NCBI GenBank assembly: GCA_036346355.1
Contig: CM070581.1
Location: 42,675,849 to 42,739,848, forward strand
DNA length: 64,000 nucleotides
DNA from: Rhipidocladum racemiflorum
Lineage: Eukaryota > Streptophyta > Magnoliopsida > Poales > Poaceae
Direction: 5' to 3'
Positions 1 to 10,102 of this stretch are shown here, piece by piece; positions within the stretch are counted from its first letter, which is position 1; every line of letters begins with the position of its first letter. A program made the translations under genes and the position numbers. The notes beneath the pieces are model-generated. The model did no database searches. It was not told the origin of the DNA and saw nothing but the letters and a program-made list of their open reading frames with translations.

Positions 1-842
1 ATTGAAAGAATTGCTTACACCGTAGTCTGCAGGCAAATCAAGCTTGTATGCATTATCATTTATCTTAGCAATCACTTTAAAAGGACCATCCGCTCTAGGC
101 ATCAATTTAGACTTTCGCAAATCAGGAAACCTATCCTTTCTCAAGTGCAACCAAACAAGATCTCCAGGTTCAAAAGTTAATTCCTTCCTACCCTGACTAC
201 CAGTAGCTCTATATTTAGCATTCATGCGCTCAATGTTATCTTTAGTAGTCTCATGTAATTTCAGCACAAAATCAGCACGTTTAGCAGCATCTAAGTTTAC
301 TTTTTCAAAACATGGTAACGGCAAAATATCAATGGGTGCACGAGGATTGAAACCATATACCACCTGAAAAGGAGTCATCTTGGTAGTAGAATGCAATGAG
401 CGGTTGTAGGCAAACTCCACATGTGGTAGGCACTCTTCCCACATCTTCAAATTTTTCTTCAAAATGGTTCTCAACATTGTAGACAACGTTCTGTTGACGA
501 CTTCAGTCTGGCCATCAGTTTGAGGGTGACATGTAGTAGAAAACAAGAGCTTGGTACCAAGTTTCTTCCAAAGCGTCCGCCAAAAATGACTCAAAAATTT
601 TGCATCCCAGTCTTACACAATTGTGGAAGGCACTCCATGTAGGCGAACTATCTCCCTGAAAAACAAATCAGCAATGTTTGTAGCATCATCGCTCTTATGA
701 CAAGGTATAAAATGTGCCATCTTAGAAAACCGATCCATGACAACAAATATGCTATCCCTCCCCCTCTTTGTCCTAGGTAGGCCTAAAACAAAGTCCATTG
801 AAATATCCTCCCATGGAATACTAGGAATAGGAAGAGGCATAT
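1..842 (-). pseudogene. Element A integrase core and C-terminal region (partial)
   Basis: Integrase of the DDE type, which inserts element cDNA into the chromosome. Reading leftwards from the B insertion it contains PWEDISMDFVLGLP with the first catalytic Asp, DRFSKMAHFIPCHK, an HPQTDGQTE motif with the catalytic Glu, and a C-terminal GDLVWLHLRKDRFPDLRKSK region ending at the window edge. There is an in-frame stop at about 613-615, just before the second catalytic Asp region; beyond it the frame is open to base 1. The piece joins the integrase N-terminus at 10,721 once B is removed, because both halves carry the CATAT target duplication. The protein would be non-functional through the stop and the insertion. 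Confidence 0.85.
838..842. repeat. Target site duplication of element B, left copy (CATAT)
   Basis: CATAT directly precedes the TG of B's left LTR and recurs directly after the CA of its right LTR at 10,716-10,720. It is an exact 5-bp duplication, as expected for Ty3/gypsy integrase. Confidence 0.95.
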
Positions 843-964
843 TGTTCGCGCTAAAAATGTGAAGCAGGATCCTTAGCATCGAACACACAAGACAAACACC
901 GGGTTTGCAGAGCGTGCCAGTCAATTTGACCTGAAATTGACAAGGTAGAACTTGAAATTTGATC

Positions 965-993
965 AAAGCCGATAAGAAAAGTTTATCGGCTTT
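965..993. other. 11-bp inverted repeat (hairpin) in B LTR
   Basis: AAAGCCGATAA at 965-975 and TTATCGGCTTT at 983-993 are exact reverse complements around a 7-base loop. The other LTR carries the same hairpin near 10,226-10,254 with one mismatch. It contains the GCCGAT/ATCGGC hexamer that recurs across the element. Confidence 0.7.
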
Positions 994-1259
994 TCGCTAG
1001 TCGGCTAGAAACCGATTAGGGGATAACTAGATCAACCAGTTACGGTTAATCCGGATACAAGGTAAAATCGGCTTTGAGAAGGCGATGCACAGCAAAACAA
1101 AGCAGATCAAACCTGGGTGAAATCGGCTAAAACCAACAATCGGCGATGCGCAGCTATGTTGATTCCGTCGACTTGCAGGGAAGTCTATGAAGCTAAAGCG
1201 ATGTAAAAGGCTTGTAAAAAAGTAGATGTGTTGGATTGATTGATTGTCTTTCCGCTCGT

Positions 1260-1339
1260 CATCCATCACCTTTTATAATACACCCGGCCGATCCGAGTTC
1301 ATCCATCACCTTTTATAATACACCCGGCCGATCCGAGTT
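1260..1339. repeat. 40-bp tandem duplication carrying the TATA box
   Basis: Units 1,260-1,299 and 1,300-1,339 are identical. The 5' LTR has one copy (from about 10,520). Each unit contains CCTTTTATAATA, which read in sense is the likely TATA box. Confidence 0.95.
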
Positions 1340-1494
1340 GTATGTGGATACGCTATCAATCCGTATCGGCCTCTGATCCGGTTCCCTTATTAGAGACGAG
1401 TTTCCTTCTGATTCGCCTACCAATCCCCTTCTCATACGACTTCTTTTATCCGATTCGCACTGATTTTAATACATGCCGAATTTTGGTGCAAACA

Positions 1495-1510
1495 TATGCC
1501 CCCCGTTTTT
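1495..1510 (-). other. Element B polypurine tract
   Basis: TATGCCCCCCGTTTTT next to the 3' LTR reads AAAAACGGGGGGCATA in sense. This is a purine-rich plus-strand primer in the expected place. Confidence 0.8.
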
Positions 1511-1674
1511 GGAAGATAACTTGTTATTTTCCAAAAAGAATCTATCGGCTTTTAAATCAGACGGCTTCATAGGAGAATCTTTTTTGGGAACCACCCCATT
1601 AACTGCGCCGTAAAAATCTCGGTGCGTTTTAAACGTACAACTGCTCCCGCCCGTTCGCCTTCTTTTCACCGTAG

Positions 1675-1683
1675 TATAAATAT
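1675..1683 (+). promoter_or_regulatory. TATA box for the antisense gene of B
   Basis: TATAAATAT on the plus strand, about 100 bp upstream of the ATG at 1,781. It lies inside element B but outside the LTR, so the antisense gene seems to have its own promoter. Promoter activity is inferred from sequence alone. Confidence 0.6.
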
Positions 1684-1780
1684 GGGGGTCCCCCCACGGT
1701 CATTTGCACGCTTTCAGGCTCTCGACTCACGCATCATCGGCTTTCGACATCTTTCTCTCATCCTTTCAAAATCGGCTGAA

Positions 1781-3024
1781 ATGGACCCTTCGCAGGTATT
1801 CATCCCAATTCCTCAAAGTTCAAATCAATTCTACTTAGGACCGGTAGGTACCATGTCGGCCGACACAGTTATCAACGACGAGATACCCAGACTCCCATTG
1901 TCGGCTGCTGGGTATAATACTTCCGAGTGGGGTAAAAGTTTTAGGGCTTGGCCTACAAACCTAAAAGGATGGAGATCTTGGTTTATTAGGGTGTCGGCTC
2001 AGAAGAGGGTAGAATGGGAAAGAATGGGTATAGCCGAATCTTTGTCTCTAAGTCTAGCCGACCCTAAGGCCAACGAACCCTTGGTAGCTGCAACCTGTTA
2101 TTTTTGGTCGGATTCTTTTAATGCCTTTTTATTCCCGTCTGGCCCAATCGGCCCTACTTTGCTCGATGTAGCCCAATTGTGTTGCCTTAGGCCAGACGGG
2201 GATCAGCTATCGGCTTTTAGCGGAAAACCTTCTTTTAAATTAATCCGCAAGAAAGGCGAGGGCTGGCACAAATATATCCAGAATAACAATAAGGTCACCG
2301 GTCCGGTATCGGCTGAAGAGCATGTCGCTTTCTTAACCTTTGGTTGGACCGATTCCTGTTTTGTGGTGCTTCCCTTGGCCCTACCCAATCTTTTCAGTTA
2401 ATAGAGGAACGCTTGGTAGAGGGGCATCGGCTTGCTCTAGGTAAGACGTTTTTGGGGGCGGTATATCAAATGATGTACGTAATCCGCAGCCGACTCTTTT
2501 CTGGTTTTGCCAAACATGTTGTTGGCAACATAGGTATGAATGCTTTGCTAGAGGTATGCCACTTAGACTCTCGTCGGCTAGACGTAGAATCAGCCAAATT
2601 AAGGGTTGAACAGAGGAAGGCCCAGCAAGCCGACCAACAGATCTTGGACAAGCTCATAGCGGACGCCAAACTTCGGAAGGGAACATTTGACCAGAGTGCT
2701 GCTACGCTTAAATTGGCTAAGAATAGGGCTCAAGAGCTGGAGTCGACCAAGAAAAAACTTGAAGAATAGTTGGCTTCAGTCACGAAAGAACTTGCAGAAT
2801 GCCAGATCGGCATCACCGACGCGACGTCTTCGCTGGCGGTTCAGAGGCGGCAAATTGGCGAGGTTTTTGCTCAAATCAAGAACCAATCGGCCAAGATAGT
2901 TCCAGTTCCGGGTGATGCAGGAGCCGATCAACAACTAATAGATAGCGTCCAAGCTACTATTGGCAGGGCGGCAGCGGCACTATCGGCTTTGGGAGCTCAT
3001 ATGCCTGGTTCCGGGCTCCATTGA
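1781..3024 (+). pseudogene. Antisense extra gene of Tat-like element B, plant mobile domain-like protein
   Basis: A plus-strand gene lying opposite to gag-pol, between integrase and the 3' LTR. From the ATG at 1,781 (MDPSQVFIPIP) it encodes an N-terminal half with the pattern NAFLFPSGPIGPTLLDVAQL followed by LRPDGD and WHKYIQNNNK. That pattern resembles the plant mobile domain (PMD, aminotransferase-like). A C-terminal half rich in Lys, Gln and Ala follows and looks like a coiled coil (about 2,560-2,960). Two lesions are visible: one base is missing from a T run near 2,340, which shifts the frame, and there is a TAG at 2,767-2,769 where a Gln codon is likely. An upstream in-frame ATG at 1,622 exists, but the start at 1,781 follows the TATA box better. 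Such antisense ORFs are described for Tat elements; their function is unknown. Confidence 0.75.
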
Positions 3025-3196
3025 TTTGAAAACAGAGCGTTGTCTCTTGATGAACTGATATGTAGTACCGGCCATGTAGCCGATCTTTTGTAAACGATGT
3101 TTAATCCGTTGTTTGAACGACTGACTCGGTTCGTTGTATGACCGATTTTAAATGCATGTGTTTTTCTAATCAATCCCTGATGCTTTCTTCCTGTAG

Positions 3197-4507
3197 TTAG
3201 GACCCAAACCATATGCTTGGGTGATATGCCTTCAAATATTTTCCATTGATTGCTTTAGGTAGTGCGAACCCATCTAAGGACTCCAGTATATATGAATTCT
3301 CGCCAATCGGCTGTTTTATCTTATAAGGCCCTTCCCACGTTGGAGACCATTTGCCGAATCGATTATCCTTAGACCCGATCGGCAACACGGTTTTCCATAC
3401 TAAATGGGCTTGATTGAAGGATTTTAAAATCACTTTTTTATTATACGACCTGGCAACCCTCTCTTTGTTCCTTTTTAGCCGATCTAACGTGATTAGCCTT
3501 AGTTCGGCTAAGTCATCTAGATTGTCAAGCATTGCATGTTTGTATTCGTCGGCCGGCAAATCATCTTGCTTAAATAGCCTTGCTGAGCCGATGTTGATCT
3601 TCACGGGTAAAACGGCTTCTTGTCCATATACCAACTGAAAAGGTGATAATTTAGTTGATCCGTGATGAGATAGCCGATAAGCCCATAAAGCTTCCGATAG
3701 CATTGAATGCCATTTCCTTGGTTCTTCCTCAATTTTCCTTTTTATTAGTTTTATCAATGTCTTGTTCGACGACTCGGCCTGCCCATTGGCCTGAGCATAG
3801 TAAGGGGAGGAGTTAAGTAGTTTTATCCCAAGACTTTTTGCAAAGTCTTTGAACTCCTTTGACATGAACACAGTCCCTTGATCGGTAGTGATCGTTTGTG
3901 GGATCCCAAACCGATAGACGATGTGTTCATTTACAAAGTCGATCAGCTCTCTGCTAGTAACTTTCCTGAGCGGTACAGCTTCAACCCATTTTGAGAAATA
4001 ATCTGTGGCTGCGAGAATAAATTTGTGCCCTTTGCTGGACGACGGAAATATCTGGCCGATTATGTCTATACCCCATCCCCTAAACGGCCATGGCTTGATG
4101 ATGGGATGCAAAGCCGATGCTGGTGCTGACTGTATGTTACCAAACTTTTGGCATGTTTGGCACCCTTTATAATATTTGAAGCAGTCTTCTAACATTGTCG
4201 GCCAAAAATATCCCGTTCGTCTCAGTATCCATTTCATTTTATGGGCCGATTGATGTGATCCACAAATTCCTTCATGGATTTCTCCCATCGCTATTTTGGC
4301 TTCTTCAGTTCCCAGGCATCTTAGCAATAAGCCTTCCATGGTTCGAAAGTATAATACATCCTCCAGTAGAACATATTTGAGTGCTTTGCGCCTGACCTTC
4401 TGCTCAGTCGGCTTAGATGGATCTGATAAATAATCCCTTATTTCTGTTCTCCAGTCGACAAGGTGGGCACATAAAATCGGCCAAACGTTTAGCTCGATTA
4501 GTTCTTG
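3197..4507 (-). pseudogene. Element B integrase
   Basis: DDE integrase of the Tat type. Reading in sense: an N-terminal zinc-binding HHCC region ending CQTCQKFG, then a core with WGIDIIGQ (first Asp), TTDQGTVFMSKEF (second Asp) and YYAQANGQAESSNKT (Glu), then a C-terminal region containing WEGPYKIKQPIGENSYIL. The catalytic triad is intact and the frame is open from 4,507 to the stop at 3,197. It is separated from the upstream RNase H by a TGA just after RIES at about 4,508, probably a mutated CGA. The end lies 170 bp from the end of the convergent antisense gene. Confidence 0.88.
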
Positions 4508-5747
4508 TCAGCTTTCAATCCTGTACCCTGATGCGCATTGTGCCAATCGGTTTGCTTTGCCATTAGCTTCTCTGGGGATATGTTTTATAGAGAACACAGT
4601 AAACGTCTCGATAATCCGGAGGCATTGCTGTAAATATTGGGTTAGCGCACCATCGTTGCATCGGTACTCCCCCTTGACTTGTTGTACAATTAACATTGAA
4701 TCTCCAAAAGCTTCGACGTCTTTTACCCCGATGCCGTCTAGCAATTGTAGTCCCCTTAATAACGCTTCATACTCTGCTTGATTATTTGAACATCGGCTAG
4801 TTAGCCGATACATGAATTCGTACTCCTGTCCTCTGGGTGAAATTAATACTACGCCGATGCCCTCGCCCTCTTGGCACACGGATCCATCGAAATATAACTG
4901 CCAAGGGGTCACATCGGCCGTTCCTATTAACGTTTCACTTCCTGCAATAAAATCGGCCACAGCTTGCCCCTTTATAGATTTAGCCGATTCATAGGTTAAA
5001 TCGAACTCAGTTAAGGCGTATGCCCATTTACCAAGCCGACCTCGCAAGATTGGTGCTGATAATATGTATTTGACTACATTGGTTTTGCAGACTATGACGC
5101 ATTTGGATGCCAGCATATAATGTCTCAATTTAGTGCAAGCAAAATACAAAGATAAGCATAATTTTTCTACTAGGGGATACCTGGTTTCTGCATCTAAGAG
5201 ACGTCGGCTTAGATAAAATATTGCTCGTTCTTTCCTATCGGCTTCCTGTGTTAAGACTGCCCCTACTGTGTCACCTTCAGCCGATATATATAGTTTAAAA
5301 GGTACACCATGCTTTGGCGCGGCCAATACTGGTGGACTCATCAGATAACCTTTTATGTCGTCGAAGGCTTTTTGTTGATCGGCTCCCCATTTGAACTCTT
5401 GGTCATCTTTAACTTTCAGCAGCGGTGTGAAGGCCCGAATACGTCCTGACAAGTTCGAAATGAAACGTCGCAAGTAGTTGATTTTCCCTATCAATACTTG
5501 CAACTCCTTTTTGCTTGTTGGTGGTCCAGTATCGGCTATAGCTTTTACTTTGGCCTAGTTTACTTCAATTCCTTTCTCATGTACGGTAAACCCAAGGAAC
5601 TGTCCAGCCGATACTCCAAAAGCACACTTGAGCGGGTTCATTTTTAACCCATATAACCTTGTGCTCTCGAACATCTTTTCCAGATCGGCTAAATGTTGCC
5701 AGTCTTCTTTGGATTTTACCACCACATCGTCAATGTATATTTGTGGT
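4508..5747 (-). pseudogene. Element B RT C-terminal part, RNase H and second (archaeal-type) RNase H
   Basis: Continues the RT after a frameshift near 5,745. The YIDDVVVKS catalytic box lies at about 5,710-5,735, the thumb and connection follow, and there is a TAG at about 5,558. The open part from 5,503 holds IGKINYLRRFISNLSG, an RNase H (KLYISAEGDTVGAVLTQE...AIFYLSRRLLDAE), then a second RNase H beginning WQLYFDGSVCQEGEGIGVVL with NNQAEYEALLRGL and HIPREANGKANRLAQ. Dual RNase H is characteristic of the Tat lineage. It ends at a TGA at 4,508. The enzyme would copy RNA to DNA and degrade the RNA strand. Confidence 0.85.
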
Positions 5748-6513
5748 ATTGCTGATTAAATTATGGAAAATATGGTTCATAGCACGCTGATAAGTGGCGC
5801 TGGCATTTTTTAAACCGAAGGTCATTACTTTCCATTCATATAGCCCTAGAGCTCCTGGGCATCTGAAAGCCGTTTTAGGTATATCGGCTTCGGCCATGAA
5901 TATCTGGTTGTATCCGGCATTTCCATCCAAAAAACTTATGATTTTGTTCCCGGACGCAGCATCGATAAGCATATCGGCTATTGGCATCGGGTACTCATCC
6001 TTTGGTGTGGCTTTATTCAAATCTCTAAAATCAACACACACCCTAAGTTTGCCATTTTTCTTTCTTACAGGGACGATATTCGAGACCCATTCAGTATATC
6101 GGCAAGGTTGGATAAACTTTGCGTCCCACTTCTTCTTTTATGGTGTCATACAACGTAGGATTAAACCATCTAGGGTACTGCTTGAATGGCCGATATCCAG
6201 GTTTTATGGGTAGCCGATGTTCAACTAGTTGTCGGTTTAAACCTGGCATCTCATAATATTCCCATGCAAAGCAATCTCTATATTTCTTGAGTATTTCGAC
6301 CAACTTTGCTTTATAACTTGGTTCTAATTTAGCACTTACAAATGTTGGTCTTTTACTATCGCCTTCTCCGATGTTGATCTCTTCGAGCAAATCGGCAGAG
6401 GTAAATCCTAAACCTTTTCTTTCTTCTTCAAAATCCTCAACAGCTTCCTCGTATTCTTCTTGCCGATAGCCCCTTGCTTTTTCTTGAAGCCTTGCTAGTG
6501 TCTTTGACTCCAT
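5730..6513 (-). pseudogene. Element B reverse transcriptase, N-terminal part
   Basis: Two reading blocks. The first (6,513-6,091) contains MESKTLARLQEKARGYRQEE and the pre-RT region with FAWEYYEMPGLNRQLVEHRL. The second (6,041-5,730) contains CVDFRDLNKATPKDEYPMP, FLDGNAGYNQIFMAE and MTFGLKNASATYQRAMN, the standard fingers and palm motifs. A frameshift joins the blocks around 6,042-6,090, where part of the normal linker before WVSNIVP also looks lost. A second shift near 5,745 separates this from the YIDD box. Confidence 0.85.
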
Positions 6514-7693
6514 CTTCTCACTACTTCATCTGTCCGATCAAACGTATTAGGTTTAACGCTGATCGGCTTGAATCCTGACTTCTCGATGCAGATAAAATCA
6601 CAATCGTCCAAGACCTTTCCTGATATACATTCAGCTTTTTCGTGTGGCCAATTGGTATTAGGACTGGCCATGGCGATATGAGCCGACGTGTCGGCTGGTA
6701 CCACTTCAACTGTATCGTCGTTCCAATGTATCAACTTTTGATGCATAGTTGATGGTATGCAGCAATTGTCGTGGATCCAGTCCCGTCCAAGGAGCACACT
6801 GTAATTGCCTTTGGCTTCTATCACGAAAAATGCAGTCGGCAAAGTTTTTTTACCGACTGTTAATTCCGACATCATTACGCCTTTAGCTTCAGTAGGGTGT
6901 CCCGTGAAGTCATTTAGCACCATGTTAGTTTTGATCAAATCTTCATCGGCTTTACCCAATTTTCTGAAAGTACTTAACGGCATCAGATTAACTGTCGCCC
7001 CACCATCGACCAACATACGAGATATCGGTCGGCCATTAATATACCCTTTTAGGTATAACGGTTTTAGATGCCGATGCATGTCTTGTGGCTTTTCGAACAC
7101 AGCGTCTGGTGCTCCGAGGCACAATTGGGCGAACACTTCTTTAGCCGATTCCTCAGTCTTGAACTCAGCAGGCAAAGTGAATACCATGTTTATATCCATT
7201 GGTGGGGTATCATCTCGGATCATCGGAGACCCGGATTCGACCGATTGATCTGAGTCACTATCGGTCTATTCCTTCTTTCTCCATTCTTTTTTCAGAATTG
7301 GTATAGGTCTCAACTTATTGAACATCCGATCCCTTTCTCTTTCGTTCTCGGCTTCCCTTTCTTCTTGTGTCTTTAGTCGCTGAAGCCGCCTGCGCTGTGA
7401 TTTGCTAAGACCCAAGGGGCACCACCTAGGCTTAGGTTCTATCGGCTTCCTGATTTTCCCAGCTAAATTGCTCATTTTGCTGTCATATTCCATTATACTT
7501 ATGCTATGGGAAGCCGATAATTCTTGAGTTCGGGAGGACTAGCCTTGCTCTGCTGACAACCTTTCATGGATCGGCCTCCTGTCTCTCATTTCTAGCCGAT
7601 CGTGTATCGGTCTAGACAATCTGTCTTTTACCGATTGGTTTGGCCGATGCACAGACGAGTGTTGCATAGGACAGGACATGACTGTTGGTAAAA
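6495..7693 (-). pseudogene. Element B gag-pol linker and aspartic protease
   Basis: The frame begins just after the gag stop and has TAG stops near 7,538 and at 7,266, then stays open from about 7,265 to 6,495. The protease core reads RMLVDGGATVNLMPLSTFRKLG (catalytic Asp in DGG rather than DTG/DSG) followed by FFVIEAKGNYSVLLGRDWIH, the second half of the retropepsin fold. An Arg/Lys/Glu-rich stretch (7,266-7,493) precedes it. The frame is lost near 6,505 by a single-base shift into the RT block. It would cleave the polyprotein. Confidence 0.82.
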
Positions 7694-10066
7694 TCATCCC
7701 TTTTTCCCAGCAAAACCACCAAAAGGGGCATTGCCGGTGCCTTTCTTCTTCAGTAGTTGGTTGATGTGTCGTATTAGATCGCCAATGTTCACCTGTCTTT
7801 TGATCAGACTGATGAAGATTTTGGGATCGTCGGTACTGTATCTTTGACTTATCCTTTCATATTTTCCCAGAAGTTGTGAGAAGGTCGGCTTTGGCTTGAA
7901 ATTAACCTTTCTTGGAGCCCTCTCAGCCCGATACCATTTTCTGATCTCCAAGTTCCCTTTTGGTTTTACCGTCCTCGAGTTCTGTCCGTTCTTATCGGCT
8001 TCTATTTGTATGGAGCCGATAGTGATCTGCACTGTTTCGTCTCCTTTTGATCGTGCTTCAATTCGTTTAGTCGGCTTAACATCTTCTACAGGTCCTTTTC
8101 CTTTTCGCGAGCATTGCACCATGTTGACTTGGAAAGGATTCATATCTATCTGCATAGCCGATTCTTCTGCAAACTTTAATCTGCCATCGGCGATGGCCGA
8201 TTGAATCTGCTGTCGAAAAATATTGCAATCGTTAGTGTTATGTGAAAATGAATGGTGCCATTTACAGTACCTTCGCTTTCTAATTTCTTCGGCCGACGGG
8301 ATGACGTGTCCTTCTGGCAACCTTATGAGTTTTTCTTGTAGTAATAAATCAAATATCTTGTCACATTTTGACACATCATATGAATACTTGACTTCTGCCT
8401 TATTTTTCGTCGGCTTAAGTAGAGTGCATACGAGTGGTTTTTTGGAATCCTTAGTCCACTTGGCTATGTTTATTTCTACTTCTTCGTCTTCGGAAGTGTC
8501 GCTCGAATTATACTCTACCATGTTCACTTTGGCCTTTTCATTACCGTTTAATCTAAAATTTTCTTTAAACCCTTTACTCTCTGCATATCGGCTTTCATGT
8601 GCTGATACACGATGGAGTAAGTGGCCTAGATCGGGGAATTCCTGGCCAGATAGTTTCTCTTTTAATGGCGGGATTAACCCCTGGAATGCTAGATCGGCCA
8701 ACTGATCGTCGGGTAAAGTTACGCTGAAGCACCTATTTCGTATGCCCCTAAATCTTCTGATATAGTCGGAAACCGATTCGCCGTACTTCTGTCGGACTGA
8801 ACTAAGATCAGAAATCCTAAGTTCCATAGTCCCCGAAAAGAAGTACTCATGGAATCGGCTCTCCAAATCGTTCCACACATGAACTGAATTTGGGGGCAGA
8901 TTGGTAAACCAAGTGAATGCAGTACCAGATAATGATAAAGGAAATAACCTAATTTTTAACCCATCGGATTGTGCAGCTTCCTTACATTGAGCCATAAACC
9001 GTCCGATATGTTCAATAGTGGTAACGGAATCATCACCCGAAAATTTGGCAAAGTCTGGTATCCTGAAGTTGTGGGGGTATTGTATGCGGTCTATATAATC
9101 GGGGTACGGCTTCCTATAGCCGATAACCCTTCCTCTGGGCTGTAGGCCGAACTGTTCTCTCAAAACGTTAGCAATTTGTTCTGCCCAATTGACATTGTTG
9201 GCTTGTGGTGTAACCGGACATTGCCAATTTTCATTGTTCAAACCCTGCCCCCCGAGTGCAAACTCGGGTCTTTGTCCAAATCGTGCCACAGGAGGTCTTG
9301 GCACTTGGTCATAATCGTGATTTAACACCAATGTATCGGGTAGAGGTGCGAGAGGTTCAATATAAGGCACTGCCCTATACGGCGCTTGTTTCATAGTCAC
9401 GGCTCCTCGTGAATGTGGAACCTGATTTGTTTCAATCGTCTGATAAGCCGACAAACCGATACTACTGGAGGGTCCATTTGACGGGTTTGGTGCGCTTATT
9501 TTAGCCCCATCTGTGTGCCCATGGTAGTGCGTAAATCCACCTTTCTGCGTGCTAGGCTTCAAAACAGTAGGTTGAGTCGGCATCATGACAGGTGTTTGAG
9601 CCGACACGATTACTGTATTGGTGTTGGGCGTTATGGAGTATAATGGGTATGTCGGGATGGTTTGTGGCGGATCTAGCAGGCTCCCAGACACAGCCAATTC
9701 CTGAGCAATTGTTTTCACACTATTTTCTATCATTGGCTTTAACGTGGATACTAGAGCCGATGACTGATTAATTAGTGCGTGATGAATAGATTGCTCAATC
9801 ATATTTGACAAATCGGCTTGAGCAGGTGCATATCGGCTTACCTGTTCGGAGGATGAATCTCTGATAGGATTGATGCTTGGAAGTGCAGTTTTTTGAGTAA
9901 CGCCACGGCGTGTTTTCTGGAAACACCGCAGCATTATTTCTTCCAAAGCCGCCTTTCGGTCTTCGATTTCTTTCCGCTGCTCGGGGGTCAAATCGGCCAT
10001 TTGAGGCGCGATTATAGCATCTGTATTGATATCGGCAGTGACTGCAGGCTTATCGGTTGATGACAT
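7694..10066 (-). CDS. gag: Element B Gag, intact 790-aa ORF
   Basis: A single uninterrupted ORF of 790 codons from the ATG at 10,066, which lies only 36 bases after the 5' LTR and directly after the PBS. The N-terminal third is Gln/Pro/Ser-rich. A retrotransposon Gag domain occupies roughly residues 335-470 (NFRIPDFAKFSGDD, TAFTWFTNLPPNSVHVWNDL, SVSDYIRRFRGIRNRC). A zinc-knuckle variant, CKWHHSFSHNTNDC, with C-X2-H-X4-H-X4-C spacing, lies near residue 620. Gag would form the virus-like particle and package RNA. This is the only long gag in the window without a break. Confidence 0.9.
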   Translation of the reverse strand: MSSTDKPAVTADINTDAIIAPQMADLTPEQRKEIEDRKAALEEIMLRCFQKTRRGVTQKTALPSINPIRDSSSEQVSRYAPAQADLSNMIEQSIHHALINQSSALVSTLKPMIENSVKTIAQELAVSGSLLDPPQTIPTYPLYSITPNTNTVIVSAQTPVMMPTQPTVLKPSTQKGGFTHYHGHTDGAKISAPNPSNGPSSSIGLSAYQTIETNQVPHSRGAVTMKQAPYRAVPYIEPLAPLPDTLVLNHDYDQVPRPPVARFGQRPEFALGGQGLNNENWQCPVTPQANNVNWAEQIANVLREQFGLQPRGRVIGYRKPYPDYIDRIQYPHNFRIPDFAKFSGDDSVTTIEHIGRFMAQCKEAAQSDGLKIRLFPLSLSGTAFTWFTNLPPNSVHVWNDLESRFHEYFFSGTMELRISDLSSVRQKYGESVSDYIRRFRGIRNRCFSVTLPDDQLADLAFQGLIPPLKEKLSGQEFPDLGHLLHRVSAHESRYAESKGFKENFRLNGNEKAKVNMVEYNSSDTSEDEEVEINIAKWTKDSKKPLVCTLLKPTKNKAEVKYSYDVSKCDKIFDLLLQEKLIRLPEGHVIPSAEEIRKRRYCKWHHSFSHNTNDCNIFRQQIQSAIADGRLKFAEESAMQIDMNPFQVNMVQCSRKGKGPVEDVKPTKRIEARSKGDETVQITIGSIQIEADKNGQNSRTVKPKGNLEIRKWYRAERAPRKVNFKPKPTFSQLLGKYERISQRYSTDDPKIFISLIKRQVNIGDLIRHINQLLKKKGTGNAPFGGFAGKKG

Positions 10067-10080
10067 GTTGATTTTCTTGG

Positions 10081-10097
10081 TCCCACCGGGCGTGCCA
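10081..10097 (-). other. Element B primer binding site
   Basis: In sense TGGCACGCCCGGTGGGA, 5 bases inside the 5' LTR. It begins TGG, as expected for pairing to a tRNA CCA end, and differs from the Met-type site of elements A, C, E and G. I cannot name the tRNA with confidence. Confidence 0.75.
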
Positions 10098-10102
10098 AAA
10101 TA

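Larger units (their letters stand above)
843..1494 (-). repeat. Element B 3' LTR
   Basis: 652 bp, starting TGTTCGCGC and ending GCAAACA on the plus strand. It matches the 613-bp LTR at 10,103-10,715 almost base for base apart from a 40-bp tandem duplication (1,260-1,339) and a 1-base indel near 935. The sense TATA box (TATTATAAAAGG) lies inside the duplicated unit, so this copy has two. The high LTR identity implies recent insertion. Confidence 0.95.
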
